A DNA stretch of 64,000 bases from Annulohypoxylon bovei var. microspora (GCA_022836615.1 MU405211.1:574107-638106); one strand, 5' to 3'; positions 23,054 through 35,910 are shown, numbered from the stretch's first letter. The notes: generated from the letters alone by a model not told the origin. A program made the numbers and translations.

Positions 23054-26000
23054 GGCGGGCATGGCGGGTATGATAGCAGGGCATAAATAGCCCTAGTCGC
23101 AAGGCTTTCCCAAATTCCCCTTCGACAGAGATAGGGTATCCTGACCGAACGAATCATCACGAGGGAATTGTCACTAGTAGCACCACGAAGGAATAGGTGG
23201 ATTGTGAAGCCAACTACATAAGCTAAGCCCTCGATGTAAAAATATGTGTAGAACGCGTGCGAGGTTTTCATCGGCCACGCTAATAATACTACGAAGGATA
23301 GATTACGGATCCTACATGTGGTTATGTGTCCCTTTTAAAGTGCTGCTTGCTTAGCCTCATCGGTTTAGGGTCTTGTCTGATATGATGGGGTACTTCTCAA
23401 AGTAGGGTACATGTCTTGCTTATACATGTCACTTGAAGTTGCCATATATTAGAGCAACAGTTTTCAACGGCGCCATGGCATCCAGCTGCCGGATGTCGTT
23501 GGGCACCGCACTTACTATACCTCCAGTATTTATCATGTTATAAGGCTGAATTTTTGTACTCCCAGCTCTGTTGTGCCCCCGTCTGTCCAACCATCATCGC
23601 ATCGCGACTTGAAGAGCAACCAACCCCATAGTAGAGCCTGGACATGGAACCGATTTGAACTGAATTCTACCGAGAACATCATCGATGTCGTGTAGTGTGT
23701 GGTGAGCCGTCCCTTTAGGTTATACGTTTTAAAGATAGGTGATAGAGTTATGAGACGAACACGTTTAGTTATATCCTCATTAAGTTAGCTAGTATTTGTA
23801 TTGTGATAGCTTCATTAGGACTATTGGATATTACTTACCTAGGCATCGTGGGATATTCATTCACCCCCTACATCAACCCTATTCAAATTCATTAGAATTA
23901 GATAAAACTTAATACCATAACTAGCTATTGTCGGTGTTAGCTTTTAAGTTATGCAAAGTTAGACCTTAGAAAACTATGCTAGGTAATTATCTTATAATTT
24001 ACTATTAGGTATATTATAATCAACCAACGAGTGTATAGTTTACACAATATATATCTTGTCCAGTGTACCTCACCCTATTTCCCATGTTACTGAGAACCAG
24101 ATACTTAATACGAGAATACAGTTGCATTTTTACGTTGTACCACTTTCAGTTCCAGGTCATAGTTTAAACGTCTTGCCCCTTTTCAAGTACACTCTCAGTA
24201 TTACTGTCTCTTCTTGTATTATGGTATGATAATATTAGTGTAAATCATGCTGATAGACAAGTTGAAATAACCGGTAGATTAAATCAAAATACAATCAATT
24301 TAAGGGGCTTCTCATGGTTTACATATAAATAAGTTCATATTCGACATAATGAACTACATGTCATAGTTAACTAAATACCACGTAGCAGTGTTCTGTAGTA
24401 GTGGTATAGGTCATTATAGGTATTATTAAAGAGTCTATAATATAACGAGCTAAACTAAGAGAAACTTATAGATAGCTCTAGGTAACATAAAAGACAGAAT
24501 GAACAAGGCATGGTGTAATAGTAGCCGGGACTAGATATCCTATACGAGGCATACATGTGCCAGAAAGGGGGTTTAACGGAGTCAACTAACTATAGTCACT
24601 GATGAGACAAGCAGCCTTAGTGACGACAATCAGATACTAGTCTTAGAACGCGTTCCATACGAACACCACATATGACTGCCTAGACACCACTCGAACGGCA
24701 GATAGATATCTCCCTTTCCTACCTTAACTAGCTGCATGTAGGCTGAGATCACCGGTGGGTCTTTTTGCGAGCTGGTCCTTCAAATCCCCGCGTACCAAGG
24801 CCACTGAAGGATCGCATATCCGAGCAGCTGTAGATTTAAGTCCCGTAAGCTGACAGGAGCTAAATCGCCCATTGGTTGAAATATACGCATCTTCGCACCC
24901 TGCTTAGGGAGGTACATATTATACATACCGAATCTAGGGGATATATACAAGCAGAAGGCTGAATACCTAGGCAGATATGTACAAGAAAGCCTTGTAATGA
25001 TATGCGTTGAGTATAGCGTACCGCGGATGACTACTTCAGTCCTACATGCGTGCATGCATACCTAGTACTTGAGCTAGTCGAGAATTTCGCTAGCCAAGTT
25101 AGGGCCGAGGGATATTCGATATATAGACCTTTCGAATCCGAAGGTGTTGGATGACATACCTGGAGGCTTAAACCTCCGAGCCAACTTCCATAGAGCAGAT
25201 TCTAAGAGCACATAGTACTAGGATGAGCTGTTTCGCTTTCACTAGAGCTGTGGAGTAGAACTAGGGCATGACGGTTTCTTCTACCCTTTAGGTATAGAGT
25301 AAGGATAGCTAGTTAGCTGTCCTGGTCATCATATTAGGATTCACACTGCAAACTGGGCGCAAGTACGAATGATATATAGCGATTAAACGGATGCTTTTTA
25401 GTATATTACTAAAGCTTCTTGTGATGTAATCCCACAAACGCGCTCAACTGACTACTGTTGGCTAAAAGCTTCGTTAGACAGCTCTTGAGAACCGAGGGAG
25501 GGTGGGCAGCCAAACTAACTTCCTCTCTGATGTATCGATCTCATCGGAGCCATATGCGCATGAATCGTAAGAAGCACGTCAGTGGCTTTGCAGATTGCAA
25601 GGTCGCATTTACGACCAATCTCTGCCAACGAGAATTGAGCCGTATCACGAAAGTGCTGATAATTTGTCGTTGTTCGTAGTGAGGCCTCTCAACCTATCAT
25701 ACCTTTCGTATTTACTGAGATGCGATATCCCCACGTGTGGTGTCTAGAGAGTTGCAATGCAAAAGACACGTTCCGACATCCACGAAATGCAGGCCTCCGG
25801 GATAAAGGCCATGCAGGACTTTCCCTGTCAGTCTGACATCAGAGTGGTGGGCTGCCGGCAAGGTTACATGGATTGTAACCGGCGCCCAGGTGCGAGCCTC
25901 GCAGGGGTCACCATTGGGTGGATCGAGTCGCTTGCTATTCTTAGCTGACCCTTACTAGGCGCGCAAGGCGCGAGTCGCTAGCTAGACGACCAGCGCGGGT

Positions 26001-28361
26001 GATGATATGTACCTAGGTGTTAATGATGCCAAGCTGGTTGGTGGCCCAGGTATAGCATTCTCAGCTTTGATATGGATAGAAAAGAGTGCAATTCATTCAT
26101 TGAATACATTGGTAGAGACGGTGGAAGATTGAATGATATTAACGGTGTAACTAGCTGTGCCACTCACTGCCGAATATTCTCACCGACTACCTGAAACTTA
26201 GACTGAGGTGAGAAGGCATGAATGGGATATGATAAACAAAAAATAAAAAAAAAGGTTGGCGGTCTTAGTCTTCTAAAGGATTGATAACCATACTACAAGA
26301 TCTGGTTGCTTAACGATGAATGTTCCACTAGATAAGAAACCAGATTTCAGCCGCTCGGCCGATACGGTGGATTAATATCACCAAGGATGATGGCGACGTT
26401 CCTGGACAACTGACTGGTCTTCGATCGAGACTGTTTGACTGAATTATGGAAGGATTTTGTCTTCCGAAATTAAAAAAAAACAATAAAAAAAAACTCAACC
26501 ATGCCCATACGATATCTTTTATTGCCGTGACAACCGTATCGCGAACAAGAGTCTAGAGAAGAAATAAGCCGCGTCATTACCGCCGCGCTCCGGTAGCCCC
26601 TTTTCGACATGTCGTCAGAGGAGGTCGTGTTCGGATGCTTGCTTTGTTTCTGATATCGGGACATCCAACAAACTAGCAAGTAAGCTTGGAGGTGGAGGGT
26701 AACATTCTGGCCGACTCGGGCCAAGCCTCAACATGGAGGCCAAGCAAAATTGAGCTCAGGTACAGCCCCAAATAAGGGGCCGCGGCCAGGATGATGATCC
26801 GGCGAACGGCCAGCTAACTCTGCAGGCTAGAAATCGATCTTCATTCAACACGAAGAAACCAATGAATGGCGTAGACACCCCATCGGGTGGTGGCGCAGGC
26901 ATTGGCTAGTATCTGTTTGGTATTTAGTGAAGTTTTCAAATTGCAATATATCTTTACGAAAAGAAAGAGATACTACGTATGCCTCCTATGGATTCTATGT
27001 ATCCATATCATAGGTAACGTTGAAAGATTTGCATGCCCGAATCTTTTTTTGTTCTCGGGATCAGACGAGGAGATGAGAAAAGAGGCTCAATCGGACAAGG
27101 TGTTGCTCTTGTAAGACAACCAATTATCGTCGTATCAGCAAGCTGAATATTGCCTAGACAATGAAAGGGTCGGCACGCTGCATAGACTTTGACTAATGAT
27201 TGGCTGCGACAAATAAGAGAGGAGATTAGAAGCACAAAGACTAAAAGACAGGCAACGCAATGCAAAAACCATAAATTTCTAAAACAAGGGCTGACAAGCT
27301 GGATCCCGCCATTTGTCTATTTTGTCTATTTGTAACAAATAGAACGACGAGACTGGGAACTAGGAACCTAGAATCCTATATCCCATAGCCGGTATTATAT
27401 GATGGGAGTTTAGAATAGAAAAAGGAAAAGCCCAGAAGGTCGAAAAAGAAGAGAACAGATTGAAATGGTCGAATTGATTCTAGACACAGAAAATACATAC
27501 GTATGTGTCTTTCTAGCGGTGCAGTGGACGCGGGACGAGTAAAAAGCAAAAAAATAATTAGGAGGTTAACTTTTTTTTTGGTAATACGTAACTTGAATCG
27601 AGCAATCGAGGTATGAGGAGGCGGCAGACAAGGTAAGAGAGGTACGGTAGGTACGGTGTGGTGTCATTGATACGCTGCAACTGCATAAGGTAGGGTTATT
27701 GCCAGTGTTTATTGTTTAGGGTCTAGCCAACGATAAGTATCGCCCAAGTCACTCTATGATGGGTGATAGGCGAAAGATAGGTAAAAGATAGGCAATTAGA
27801 TACCTAGCTCATACCTTGCACGAGTAAGGCATGAATTCGATCGTAAGAAACATAGGTACATCCATTACCCCCCTGACAACCCCTCTTACTTCTGAGGTCC
27901 ATCGCAGCCCACTAGTGGATTGACTGTGGTAGCTACATCCTCGTACATGCTTGCCTCACCTGGTAACAGCCAAGTTCTAAAAGCCTAAGAAAGCACCAGT
28001 CAGGTTCAAGTCACCAAGTCACCAGCATTCTTTTGTAGGTAGAGAAGAAAAAAAAAACATCCTTAAAAGCCAGACAATCCAATCCAGCCAGACAAGCCTT
28101 AGCTCCCCTTTACCTTTTAAAAGTACAAGCCTGTGCCCTCCGAATTCCTCCCCGACCAAGTTCTGGAAACTCTATCCTTTATTCTTCACTTAATCCGTTC
28201 CCCCTCAAAGCTCACCGCCATTGACTTTCGTTTATCATTGATACCCCCCCTTCAGAGAATTCCCTAACTGCAGCTAAAGAGGGAAAACATTCCAGTAGTT
28301 TAAGCCAGAGAAACACATCCGTAACCCATTCTTGCTTTGCAGCACCGAAACTAGAGGCAAT
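23054..28361. other. Gene-free stretch of 5.3 kb
   Basis: Between RPT4 and GFA1 (both +) no convincing gene is visible. About 23.7-24.5 kb is noticeably AT-rich; 25.4-26.0 kb is more balanced. Frames up to ~90 codons have no recognisable family. CCTAGGTA-type pieces recur (23838, 24965, 26010, 27800). The last 300-500 bases before 28362 are C/T-rich and probably hold the GFA1 promoter and leader. Old decayed repeats cannot be excluded. Confidence 0.5.
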
Positions 28362-30973
28362 ATGTGGTATGTAAGACCCGCGGAACATTCAATGATCTTT
28401 CGTCTTCCTACGCTATCAAAAGATTAGATATAACTCTGTTTCTGTCGAGTTACTTCAGCCCAACAACCCTTGACTTCAACTGTTTTAATGCGGCTGCGGC
28501 TACGGTCACGGCTACTTGAATCTCGAATCTTGTGGTTAAGTTGGGAACAGAAGAGGCCATGGAAGAAGAATCACGTAGTTGGGATCAATTCAATTTGCTA
28601 ACTTGAGCTCTTATTATAGTGGAATTTTCGGCTACATTAACTACCTGGTTGAGAAGGATAGGAAGTTTATCCTCGACACACTCGTGAACGGTGAGACATG
28701 ACAACCTGCCGTAACCCGTTCCGCAACCTTCTACCTTGCATTCTGCAACCTCGATGACTACCCCCAAAAACATTGATGAAGGAAATCGAAAGCTGATATC
28801 TGGTTCTTTTTGTTATATAGGTCTTTCCCGTCTAGAGTATCGTGGATATGACTCGGCCGGTTTAGCTGTCGACGGCGACAAGAAGAACGAGGTTCTCGCT
28901 TTCAAGGAAGTCGGCAAGGTTGCCAAGCTCAAGCAACTCATTGAGGAGACCAAACCAGATCTCACTAAAGTTTTCGACTCACATGCCGGTATCGCCCATA
29001 CTCGATGGGCTACTCACGGCCCTCCCTCTCGGCTGAACTGCCATCCCCACCGGTAAATACTTATTATACCAGCGAAGCTTACGAGTCCCCTTGCTAATAC
29101 GACCATCGTTTTTCAGATCTGACCCCACATGGGAATTCTCAGTCGTCCACAATGGCATCATCACCAATTACAAGGAATTGAAGACCCTCCTTTCCGCAAA
29201 GGGCTTTAAGTTTGAGACCGAGACCGACACTGAATGCATTGCTAAACTCGCAAAGTACCTGTACGACCAACACCCCCAAATTGACTTTGTCGATCTTGCG
29301 AAAGCTGTCATCACTGAGCTCGAGGGTGCCTACGGCCTGCTGATCAAGTCTGTACACTACCCCCATGAGGTCATTGCTGCTCGCAAGGGTTCGCCCCTTG
29401 TCATTGGCGTGAAGACCCAGAGGCGCATGAAGGTTGACTTCGTCGATGTCGAATACTCCGAGGAGAATGGTGTTCTGCCAGCCGAGGCTGCCTCTCAGAA
29501 CGTCGCCTTGAAGAAGCAAACCGGCAACTTCTTGGCCCCGAACGCCCTGCTTGGTGCCGCTGACAAGTCCCTCCTCCACCGCTCGCAATCCCGCGCTTTC
29601 ATGACCGACGATGGCTTGCCCATGCCCGCCGAGTTCTTCCTCTCGTCTGACCCTTCTGCTATCGTAGAGCACACCAAGAAGGTCATGTACCTGGAGGATG
29701 ACGACATTGCCCACATTCACGAGGGCTCGCTAAACATTCACCGCCTCAAGAAGGCTGATGGTAGCTCCAATGTCAGAAGTATCCAGACCCTAGAGCTCGA
29801 GCTCCAGGAGATCATGAAGGGAAAATTCGACCACTTCATGCAGAAGGAAATCTTCGAGCAGCCCGAGTCCGTCGTCAACACCATGAGAGGTCGTCTCGAC
29901 ATCGAGCACAAGTCAGTCACGCTCGGTGGTCTGAGGTCGTACATCGCAACTATTCGTCGATGCCGACGTATTATTTTCATTGCTTGCGGAACGAGTTATC
30001 ACTCTTGCATGGCTGTTCGAGGTATCTTTGAAGAGCTCGCAGAGATTCCGATCGCTGTTGAGTTGGCTTCCGACTTCCTAGACAGACAGGCGCCCGTTTT
30101 CCGTGACGACACGTGCGTGTTCGTCTCCCAGTCCGGCGAGACAGCCGACTCGCTGTTGGCTCTCCGATACTGCTTGGAGCGTGGTGCTCTTACCGTTGGT
30201 ATCGTTAACGTCGTCGGTTCTTCTATCTCGCTCCTTACTCACTGTGGTGTTCACGTCAACGCTGGCCCTGAAATCGGTGTTGCCTCAACTAAGGCTTACA
30301 CATCGCAATTCATTGCCATGGTCATGTTTGCTCTGTCTCTTAGTGAGGACCGAGCATCTAAGCAGAAGAGACGGGAGGAGATTATCGAAGGCCTTGGCAA
30401 CATCTCCGCACAAATCAAGGACATCTTGACGCTGGACCAATCGATCAAGGAGCTTTGCTCGAAGACGTTCAAGAACCAGAAGTCTCTCCTGCTCCTGGGA
30501 CGTGGCAGTCAATACTCGACTGCCCTTGAGGGTGCCCTGAAGATCAAGGAAATTTCCTACCTTCACTGTGAAGCTGTCATGTCGGGTGAATTGAAGCACG
30601 GTGTGCTGGCTCTGGTTGACGAGAACCTTCCTATCATCATGATCCTAACCCGTGATGACCTATTTACGAAGTCTCTCAATGCCTACCAACAAGGTATGTT
30701 GTAACCATTACCCTTGCGAATATGATTTGAACCCTTTCTAACGAGCTCACAGTTGCCGCCCGTGGTGGAAAGCCTATCGTCATCTGCAACCCTAGTGACG
30801 AGGAATTCCAAGCCAGTCTGGCGCAGAAGATCGAAGTGCCCAAGACCGTCGACTGTCTGCAAGGTATTCTCAACGTTGTCCCCCTGCAGCTTATTGCCTA
30901 CTGGCTAGCTGTTATGGAGGGCCTGAACGTCGACTTCCCGCGAAACCTTGCCAAGTCGGTCACAGTCGAATAA
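28362..30973 (+). CDS. GFA1: Glutamine:fructose-6-phosphate amidotransferase, five exons
   Basis: Exons are 28362-28366, 28620-28690, 28821-29052, 29117-30693 and 30753-30973, giving 701 residues, normal for fungal Gfa1. The first exon codes only ATG plus TG; the catalytic Cys2 codon is completed after a 253-nt intron (branch GCTAAC), giving the class II amidotransferase start MCGIFGYINYL. The glutaminase domain continues with LSRLEYRGYDSAGLA, THGPPSRLNCHPHRSD and VVHNGIITNYKEL; two SIS sugar-isomerase domains follow (CGTSYHSC..., SQSGETADSL, then LGRGSQYSTALEGALK and SGELKHGVLALVD), ending KSVTVE. The enzyme makes glucosamine-6-phosphate, the first committed step to UDP-GlcNAc and chitin, in the cytosol. 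It is normally feedback-inhibited by UDP-GlcNAc. Confidence 0.97.
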
Positions 30974-31875
30974 GCTTGCGTGCGTGTCTTTTATGATTGA
31001 ACTCATTCCTGACGAGTTTTTGACATGATATGGGAGTTGACTACGAACCCGATTTTATGGTTGGAGGATGGATCTGGGTCGCAAATAAGCGCGTGGTGGT
31101 TTTATACATGGTAGCGGGATTGAGAGATGATAAGGGGGTTACGAAGAGAAGGCAGTTGCTATCTTTTGCAACCCCCCTTGATGCATAATGCCCCCCACGC
31201 CAATTCTGGTGTGTGACACATGTACTGCAGAGGAAGTAGATAGATGACGATCTGTAAATCGGCTAGGGCGATCTAGACGAGGATACTGAGGAATAAAGTA
31301 AAAAGTTGATAACCACAAAAAGGATTGGGTCCAAACAATGTTAAGGCTCATTGTCTAATGATTTTGGTTCTTAGCTAGGAATACCACTCGTTTTATTTCC
31401 TGGACCTCGATGTTGATTGGAGTGTTAGGTACGTACTCTAACCCTCAAAGAAGCCAAAGTTGAATTCTTGGCGAGGTCGATGTGAATTGTACTTGCACTA
31501 GGCTTTGGTATACACAGTATTGAGAAAATGGTGGTTGATTGAAAACACAACTATTATTCTTGTTCACGTGTCTTGGCTCTATTGTTACAAGAGTTTCTTG
31601 CTACTCTACCTATGCTCCTCTTCTCTACAGACGACCGGGAAGCATTGTGACTTTGTAGTAGTAAACATAATATCTCTTCATCAAGCTCTTTAGATAAATG
31701 GTCTCGTATCCCGTCCCATCGTAGTGTAGATGAGAATGACCCATCCTCTCACCCCTTCATCGAACTAGTCTTGATCCACATCCATCATGTTATGGTGCTC
31801 GGAACCGAGATTAAGCTCGATGGAGAGCCGATGGAAAGAATGCACCATGGCGGCAGCAGCAGCAGGGTCGGCTCT
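30974..31875. other. Intergenic, convergent 3' flanks of GFA1 and PRE4
   Basis: About 0.9 kb lies between two convergent stop codons. No credible coding frame or structured RNA was noticed. Confidence 0.5.
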
Positions 31876-32839
31876 CTACACGGTCTGCGTGCCGTAGCCC
31901 TTGATGCGGTCGGCGAAGGCCCAGCTCTGGTCCTCCAGCTGCTCGCTCTCGGACAGCGTGATGCCGTCCTTGGTCACGATGGCCAAGGAGTACGAGTCCA
32001 GCGACCGCGCGTCGCGGTAGAAGAGCACCTTCATGCACTCCCGGATGACCTCGACGGCCTTCTCCTGGGTCAGGTCGGCGACGGAGGCCTCGTCCGGCAC
32101 GTACCTGCGCATGATGGGCTGGGCCAGCATGCTCCCGTAGCCGGTGGCGAGCGAGGGCGAGGTGAAGGTGGTGCCGAGCAGGTCGGCGGCGGCGAGGAAG
32201 GGCGCGCCCTCGTCGTCGAGGCCGGCGACGAGCAGGTGGTTCCACAGCGGGTCGAACTTGGAGCGGCGGTGGTAGAGCAGCTTGGAGAGGTACTTGTGCA
32301 GCGAGCGGGCGTTCAGCGTGTGCGCCGTCTGCTGGTACGCCTCGTCGATGCCGAGCTCCGTCAGGTGCCGGTCCAGGTACTGCATGTCGGACACGTCCCC
32401 GCCGAAGCCGACGAGCGAGGTCTTGGCGAAGGTGCGGATGCGCTTGACGTCGGTGAAGCGCGCTAGGGAGCCGTAGGATGCTGGGCGGGGGGGGAGTTGT
32501 TAGCTAGGTAGGCTGGGATATGGGGGCATTGGCAGATTGAAGGGGATCGGAAATAGGCGGATAGATGTATAGAGAGCGAGGTAGCGGTATTGGTAGGTAG
32601 ATGCATACCCAAGTTATCGGCGGCCATGACAACACCGTCCTTGAACTTCATCGCTACTACCGACGTTCCCGTTACGACGGGGGACTGGGTGTGCTGGTTC
32701 GGACCGTTGGTCTGCATATATGAGGCATCGTAGGCGCCGTAGACATCATCTCTAGGCTATCGGTTGCTAGTTAGCGGTGCTCTTAGTCCTTGGGAGACAA
32801 GCTGCTTACACGGCCCCAAGCTTGTGGTCGGTGATCCAT
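31876..32839 (-). CDS. PRE4: 20S proteasome subunit beta-7 (Pre4/PSMB4), three exons
   Basis: Exons on the minus strand are 32839-32810, 32756-32609 and 32480-31876, giving 260 residues. Introns are GTAAGC...GATAG (53 nt) and GTATGC...CCCAG (128 nt). The start MDHRPQAWGR joins PRDDVYGAYDASYMQTNG, and TSVVAMKFKDGVVMAADNL joins ASYGSLARFTDVKRIRTF, the conserved proteasome beta fold. The subunit forms part of the beta ring and is not itself a protease; its C-terminus embraces a neighbouring subunit in yeast. The start lies 440 bp from the divergent HCNGP gene. The third exon is much more GC-rich than exons 1-2 and the flanks, and this creates a long open antisense frame. Confidence 0.96.
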
Positions 32840-33279
32840 ATTGGAATTGAGTAGGTGTTGATTCGGAATTAGGCTGGGTAGAGGATTGTTGGGATTAATA
32901 ATTGCTTGAGGAAAATTGGCGGTCGCTTTCAGAATATCGAGTTGGAAAGTGGTAAGGCTGATGAAGGGAAGCTGCGTTTGGGAGTTGACCTACAAGCTTG
33001 GAGCTGCGCGTCAGTTCTGCCTTCCCAGATAGAGCAATGAAGTACGTACCCGGGCAGCTGCTTGGCGGCTGAAATTGAGTTGATGGTCCACTTTAAATCC
33101 GGAAAGACGCTAGGATATCTCGAACATGTTATATAAACTTGCGACAACCTTACGAACTCTCACTTCAGTTATATGAGCAACTCATTCGATGCAATATCTC
33201 AATTTCACTTAGATGAGACCTTTCGATCCTGAACTTATGTATAGCTAAATCGCGATTGATATCCTCAACAACAATAAAA
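32840..33279. promoter_or_regulatory. Shared upstream region of PRE4 (-) and the HCNGP-like gene (+)
   Basis: The two start codons face away from each other across 440 bp, so this interval must contain both promoters. I saw no exact proteasome box (GGTGGCAAA or complement) and no clear TATA box. Confidence 0.5.
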
Positions 33280-34222
33280 ATGTCGGGCCTTGTCAGCTAC
33301 GAGAGCAGTGACGAGGAAGAGGTCGTGCAACAACCACAACCAAAACCAAAGGTATGAATGACAATATGAGAATGACATACAACATTGCACCGGTAGGCAT
33401 TGGACAGCACTGATTATACTGAGGCCAGTCGCTGAAACAAACTCAAGATACTGCCGTGATTGCCGATGGGAAACTGAGTAAGTAAAATCATATTATCTAC
33501 CTCACATCTTTCACCGAATCTAAGCTATGTTTTTTTCTAACGAAGGAACAGGTCCCCCAAGAGAGCCCGACGCTGCATCACCAAAACCAGATGAGAAATC
33601 AGCAGCTGTTATCGGGCCACAAATAGGCCCAACCACAGCCGTAGGACCCAGCTTCCCTCCACTGGAAGAAGCACCGCTAGAGGACGATGAAGCAGACACC
33701 GGGCCCGGTCTACCCCCGGGATCACCATACACAGCAACTCGCGCACTACTACGGGATCTCACACTACCCCCTATCCCCAACACAGATATGCCGCCATCTC
33801 CGCCAGGCTCGCCCCCACCGGCGACTAGCGCCAAATTCGAGCGGTTCCTCGAGCTAAAGAAGCAGGGCGTGCACTTCAACTCCAAGATCGCGCAGAACCC
33901 GTCGTTGCGCAACCCGGCGCTGACGGAAAAGCTCCTTGCCTTCGTCGAGCTCGGCGCCGCCGCGGACCAGTACCAGACTACGCTGCCGGCCGAGATATGG
34001 GACCCGGCTGCGTTCCCGAGATGGGCGTACAAGGAGCAGCTTAAGCAGAGCCAGGCTGAGGTTGAGAAGGCGAAGGCGAGAGGGAAGGGGGCTCCTGTTG
34101 ATTTTGTGGCGGCGACAACTGCTTCGACTGGGGAGGGCCAGGGAGCACAACAGAGTTCCGCGCAAGGGGTGGGTGGACCAAAACCGAGTGCTGGGAAACG
34201 CAAGACGAGATTTGATACCTGA
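33280..34222 (+). CDS. HCNGP/SAP30-binding-protein family, three exons
   Basis: Exons are 33280-33351, 33429-33477 and 33552-34222, giving 263 residues. Introns: GTATGA...GCCAG and GTAAGT...AACAG (branch TCTAAC). The N-terminus MSGLVSYESSDEEE is typical of the family; the HCNGP domain is at about 134-208 (KFERFLELKKQGVHFNSKIA ... LPAEIWDPAAFPRWAYKEQL). Human SAP30BP/HCNGP is a nuclear protein linked to transcriptional repression and splicing; the fungal role is little known. The middle is Pro-rich and the C-terminus is basic (GKRKTRF). The first two short exons were placed from splice signals and phase. Confidence 0.9.
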
Positions 34223-34572
34223 GGTTACTAGACTTTTATGGCACTAACACTATTTGCCAAGTCCAAGGAGCTAATATCCGTTGTCGTCTTTTTGAATAAT
34301 TCTACGGGGTTTATGTCTCGGCTTTAGTATATGAACAATCAGATACCCCTTTCACTAGTCTACGTCGGGCTTTCAAGATAGGTAGTTGGTATAGTAACAT
34401 ATGGAAATTTCAAGCGGGACTAGTAAGCCCGGTAGCTACCTAGGATGTCGTAACTATAAATATACAATGAGTGTAGTTCCTAGGCTTAAAGACATCTTGA
34501 CAATCTGATGCGGATATTTCCCCCGAAACAAAAACAACCGTACTCCTTCATAAACCATAGGCGAGCAGGCGC
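34223..34572. other. Short intergenic stretch between convergent genes
   Basis: This 350-bp stretch holds the 3' flanks of the HCNGP-like gene and the mitochondrial-type protein gene. A GTAGCTACCTAGG piece occurs near 34430. Nothing else was seen. Confidence 0.5.
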
Positions 34573-35910
34573 TCAAAACCTTCCGCGAGAGCGATCGCAC
34601 TCTTCTAGGAACTTGTAGATGCCATCGAGGCCCTCAGAGTCCTGTGAGCAGTGCTCGCCCGAGCTGATCGGCGGCGACATGCTCTCGTAGCCCTCCGGGT
34701 CGTCCGGCAGCGACAGCCACGGGTTATCTTCGAGGTCGCTAAACCCCTCTTCGAAGAGCTCCTCTTCCGCACGGAAGAAACTGTCCTCGGACCTGAGCGA
34801 ATCGCTGGGCGAGGTGAGAGTCCTCGTGTCGTTGTGGACGTCAGGGGCGAAGGGAAACTTCAGCGCCATGGTCACCCCGGTTTCGGCCTCGAAATCGGGA
34901 TCCTCCATGACGATGCCCCTCCTCACTCCAAGGTCGTCACATAACGACTCCACGGTCCCCCTGTCGACGCCTGGGAAGCGCACCCGGAGGGTATGCCCTT
35001 TTTCGAGGTGGACCGGCAGGTCACCCAACGAGGAGAGCTTCTTCATATCCGCCAAGGTCGTAGTCAAGTCCTTCAGCGCACGAGCGAAGTCGCCAGACAG
35101 CACATCGAGGAAGCCGTCGGTGTTCAGGGTGGTGGCGTCGAGAGCGGGGACCTTGAAGCCGGCGGGCGGGTAGGGGAACGCAGCCGCGAGGGGGCTCAGG
35201 GCGGTGACGGTCGGGTTCAGCCGGAACTCGACGTACGAGCCGGGGGTGCTGCGCGGCAGCGCCGCCAGCTTGCGCGCGGTCTCGTCTTGCAGCGCCGACA
35301 CGGACCGGTACTTGCGCTCGCCGTGGGCCGTCAGCCCGTCGAACTGCGCCTTCTGCCCCGAGATCCAGAACGCGCGCACGGCCGCCGACACGTTCTGCAC
35401 CACCTGGGCCTGCGCCGCGGGTGCGTGCGAGAAGTATCGGGCTCCGCCCACGCGGCCGGAGCCCAGGCCGTAGCCGCCGGCGGTGCGAGGCAGGGCGCCG
35501 CCCGTCAGGTTCGGGCGCAGCGCGCTCGCGAACGGCGCGCGCCCCGTGAACTGCGCGACGGCGCGGCCCACCTGCGTGCCGTTGAACTTGGTCCGGTCGA
35601 CCCGAGCAGCGTTGCCGGCGTCGAGGCGCCCGGTGCTCATGAAGCGGCGGACCGCGGCGTTGACGTGCTGGTACGCGGCGGAAGTCGTCGAGTGCCATCG
35701 CCGGTTCTTGGACTGACGTAGGAGAGCGATGGGGTGGGTTGGCTGGCGGGGGGCGTTGCGTGCGAGCACGGGTTCGAGGACGGCGTTGTTGGCCGGACGA
35801 GCGGCGGCGGCGGCGAGCTTGGCCCGGATCAGCTGGCTCGCCTTGTAGGCGGCGGTACGGACGGCCCGCAACGTGGCGGGCGCCCATATGCCACCTATGG
35901 GAGCGGTCAT
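34573..35910 (-). CDS. Conserved fungal protein, probably mitochondrial (database name often 'casein kinase II beta 2 subunit')
   Basis: An intronless gene of 445 codons, ATG at 35910. The first ~75 residues are rich in Arg, Ala and Ser with almost no acidic residues and include RRWHSTTSA, which fits a mitochondrial presequence with an Arg-x-x cleavage region. The middle has RYFSHAPAAQAQVVQNVSAAVRAFW and a conserved block GSYVEFRLNPTVTAL; the C-terminus is acidic. As far as I recall, orthologues are labelled 'casein kinase II beta 2 subunit' in some genomes, but the CK2-beta zinc-finger cysteines are absent here (Cys is very rare), so I do not support that function. The N-terminal two thirds are strongly GC-rich compared with the flanking DNA. 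Confidence 0.85.
   Translation of the reverse strand: MTAPIGGIWAPATLRAVRTAAYKASQLIRAKLAAAAARPANNAVLEPVLARNAPRQPTHPIALLRQSKNRRWHSTTSAAYQHVNAAVRRFMSTGRLDAGNAARVDRTKFNGTQVGRAVAQFTGRAPFASALRPNLTGGALPRTAGGYGLGSGRVGGARYFSHAPAAQAQVVQNVSAAVRAFWISGQKAQFDGLTAHGERKYRSVSALQDETARKLAALPRSTPGSYVEFRLNPTVTALSPLAAAFPYPPAGFKVPALDATTLNTDGFLDVLSGDFARALKDLTTTLADMKKLSSLGDLPVHLEKGHTLRVRFPGVDRGTVESLCDDLGVRRGIVMEDPDFEAETGVTMALKFPFAPDVHNDTRTLTSPSDSLRSEDSFFRAEEELFEEGFSDLEDNPWLSLPDDPEGYESMSPPISSGEHCSQDSEGLDGIYKFLEECDRSRGRF

Noticed and set aside
31771..32466. Long + strand frame (231 codons) rich in Gly, Val, Arg, Glu
   Set aside because: It lies opposite the GC-rich third exon of PRE4, which has clear proteasome beta homology; the open antisense frame is a by-product of codon bias.
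21300..33280. Proteasome-associated control element upstream of RPT4 and PRE4
   Set aside because: No exact GGTGGCAAA or complement was found near either start; the nearest text (GCAAAAACCACC near 21513) does not match the element.
35021..35887. 288-codon Arg/Ala/Pro-rich frame on the minus strand
   Set aside because: It is an overlapping frame of the 445-codon gene at 34573-35910 and has shadow-like composition.
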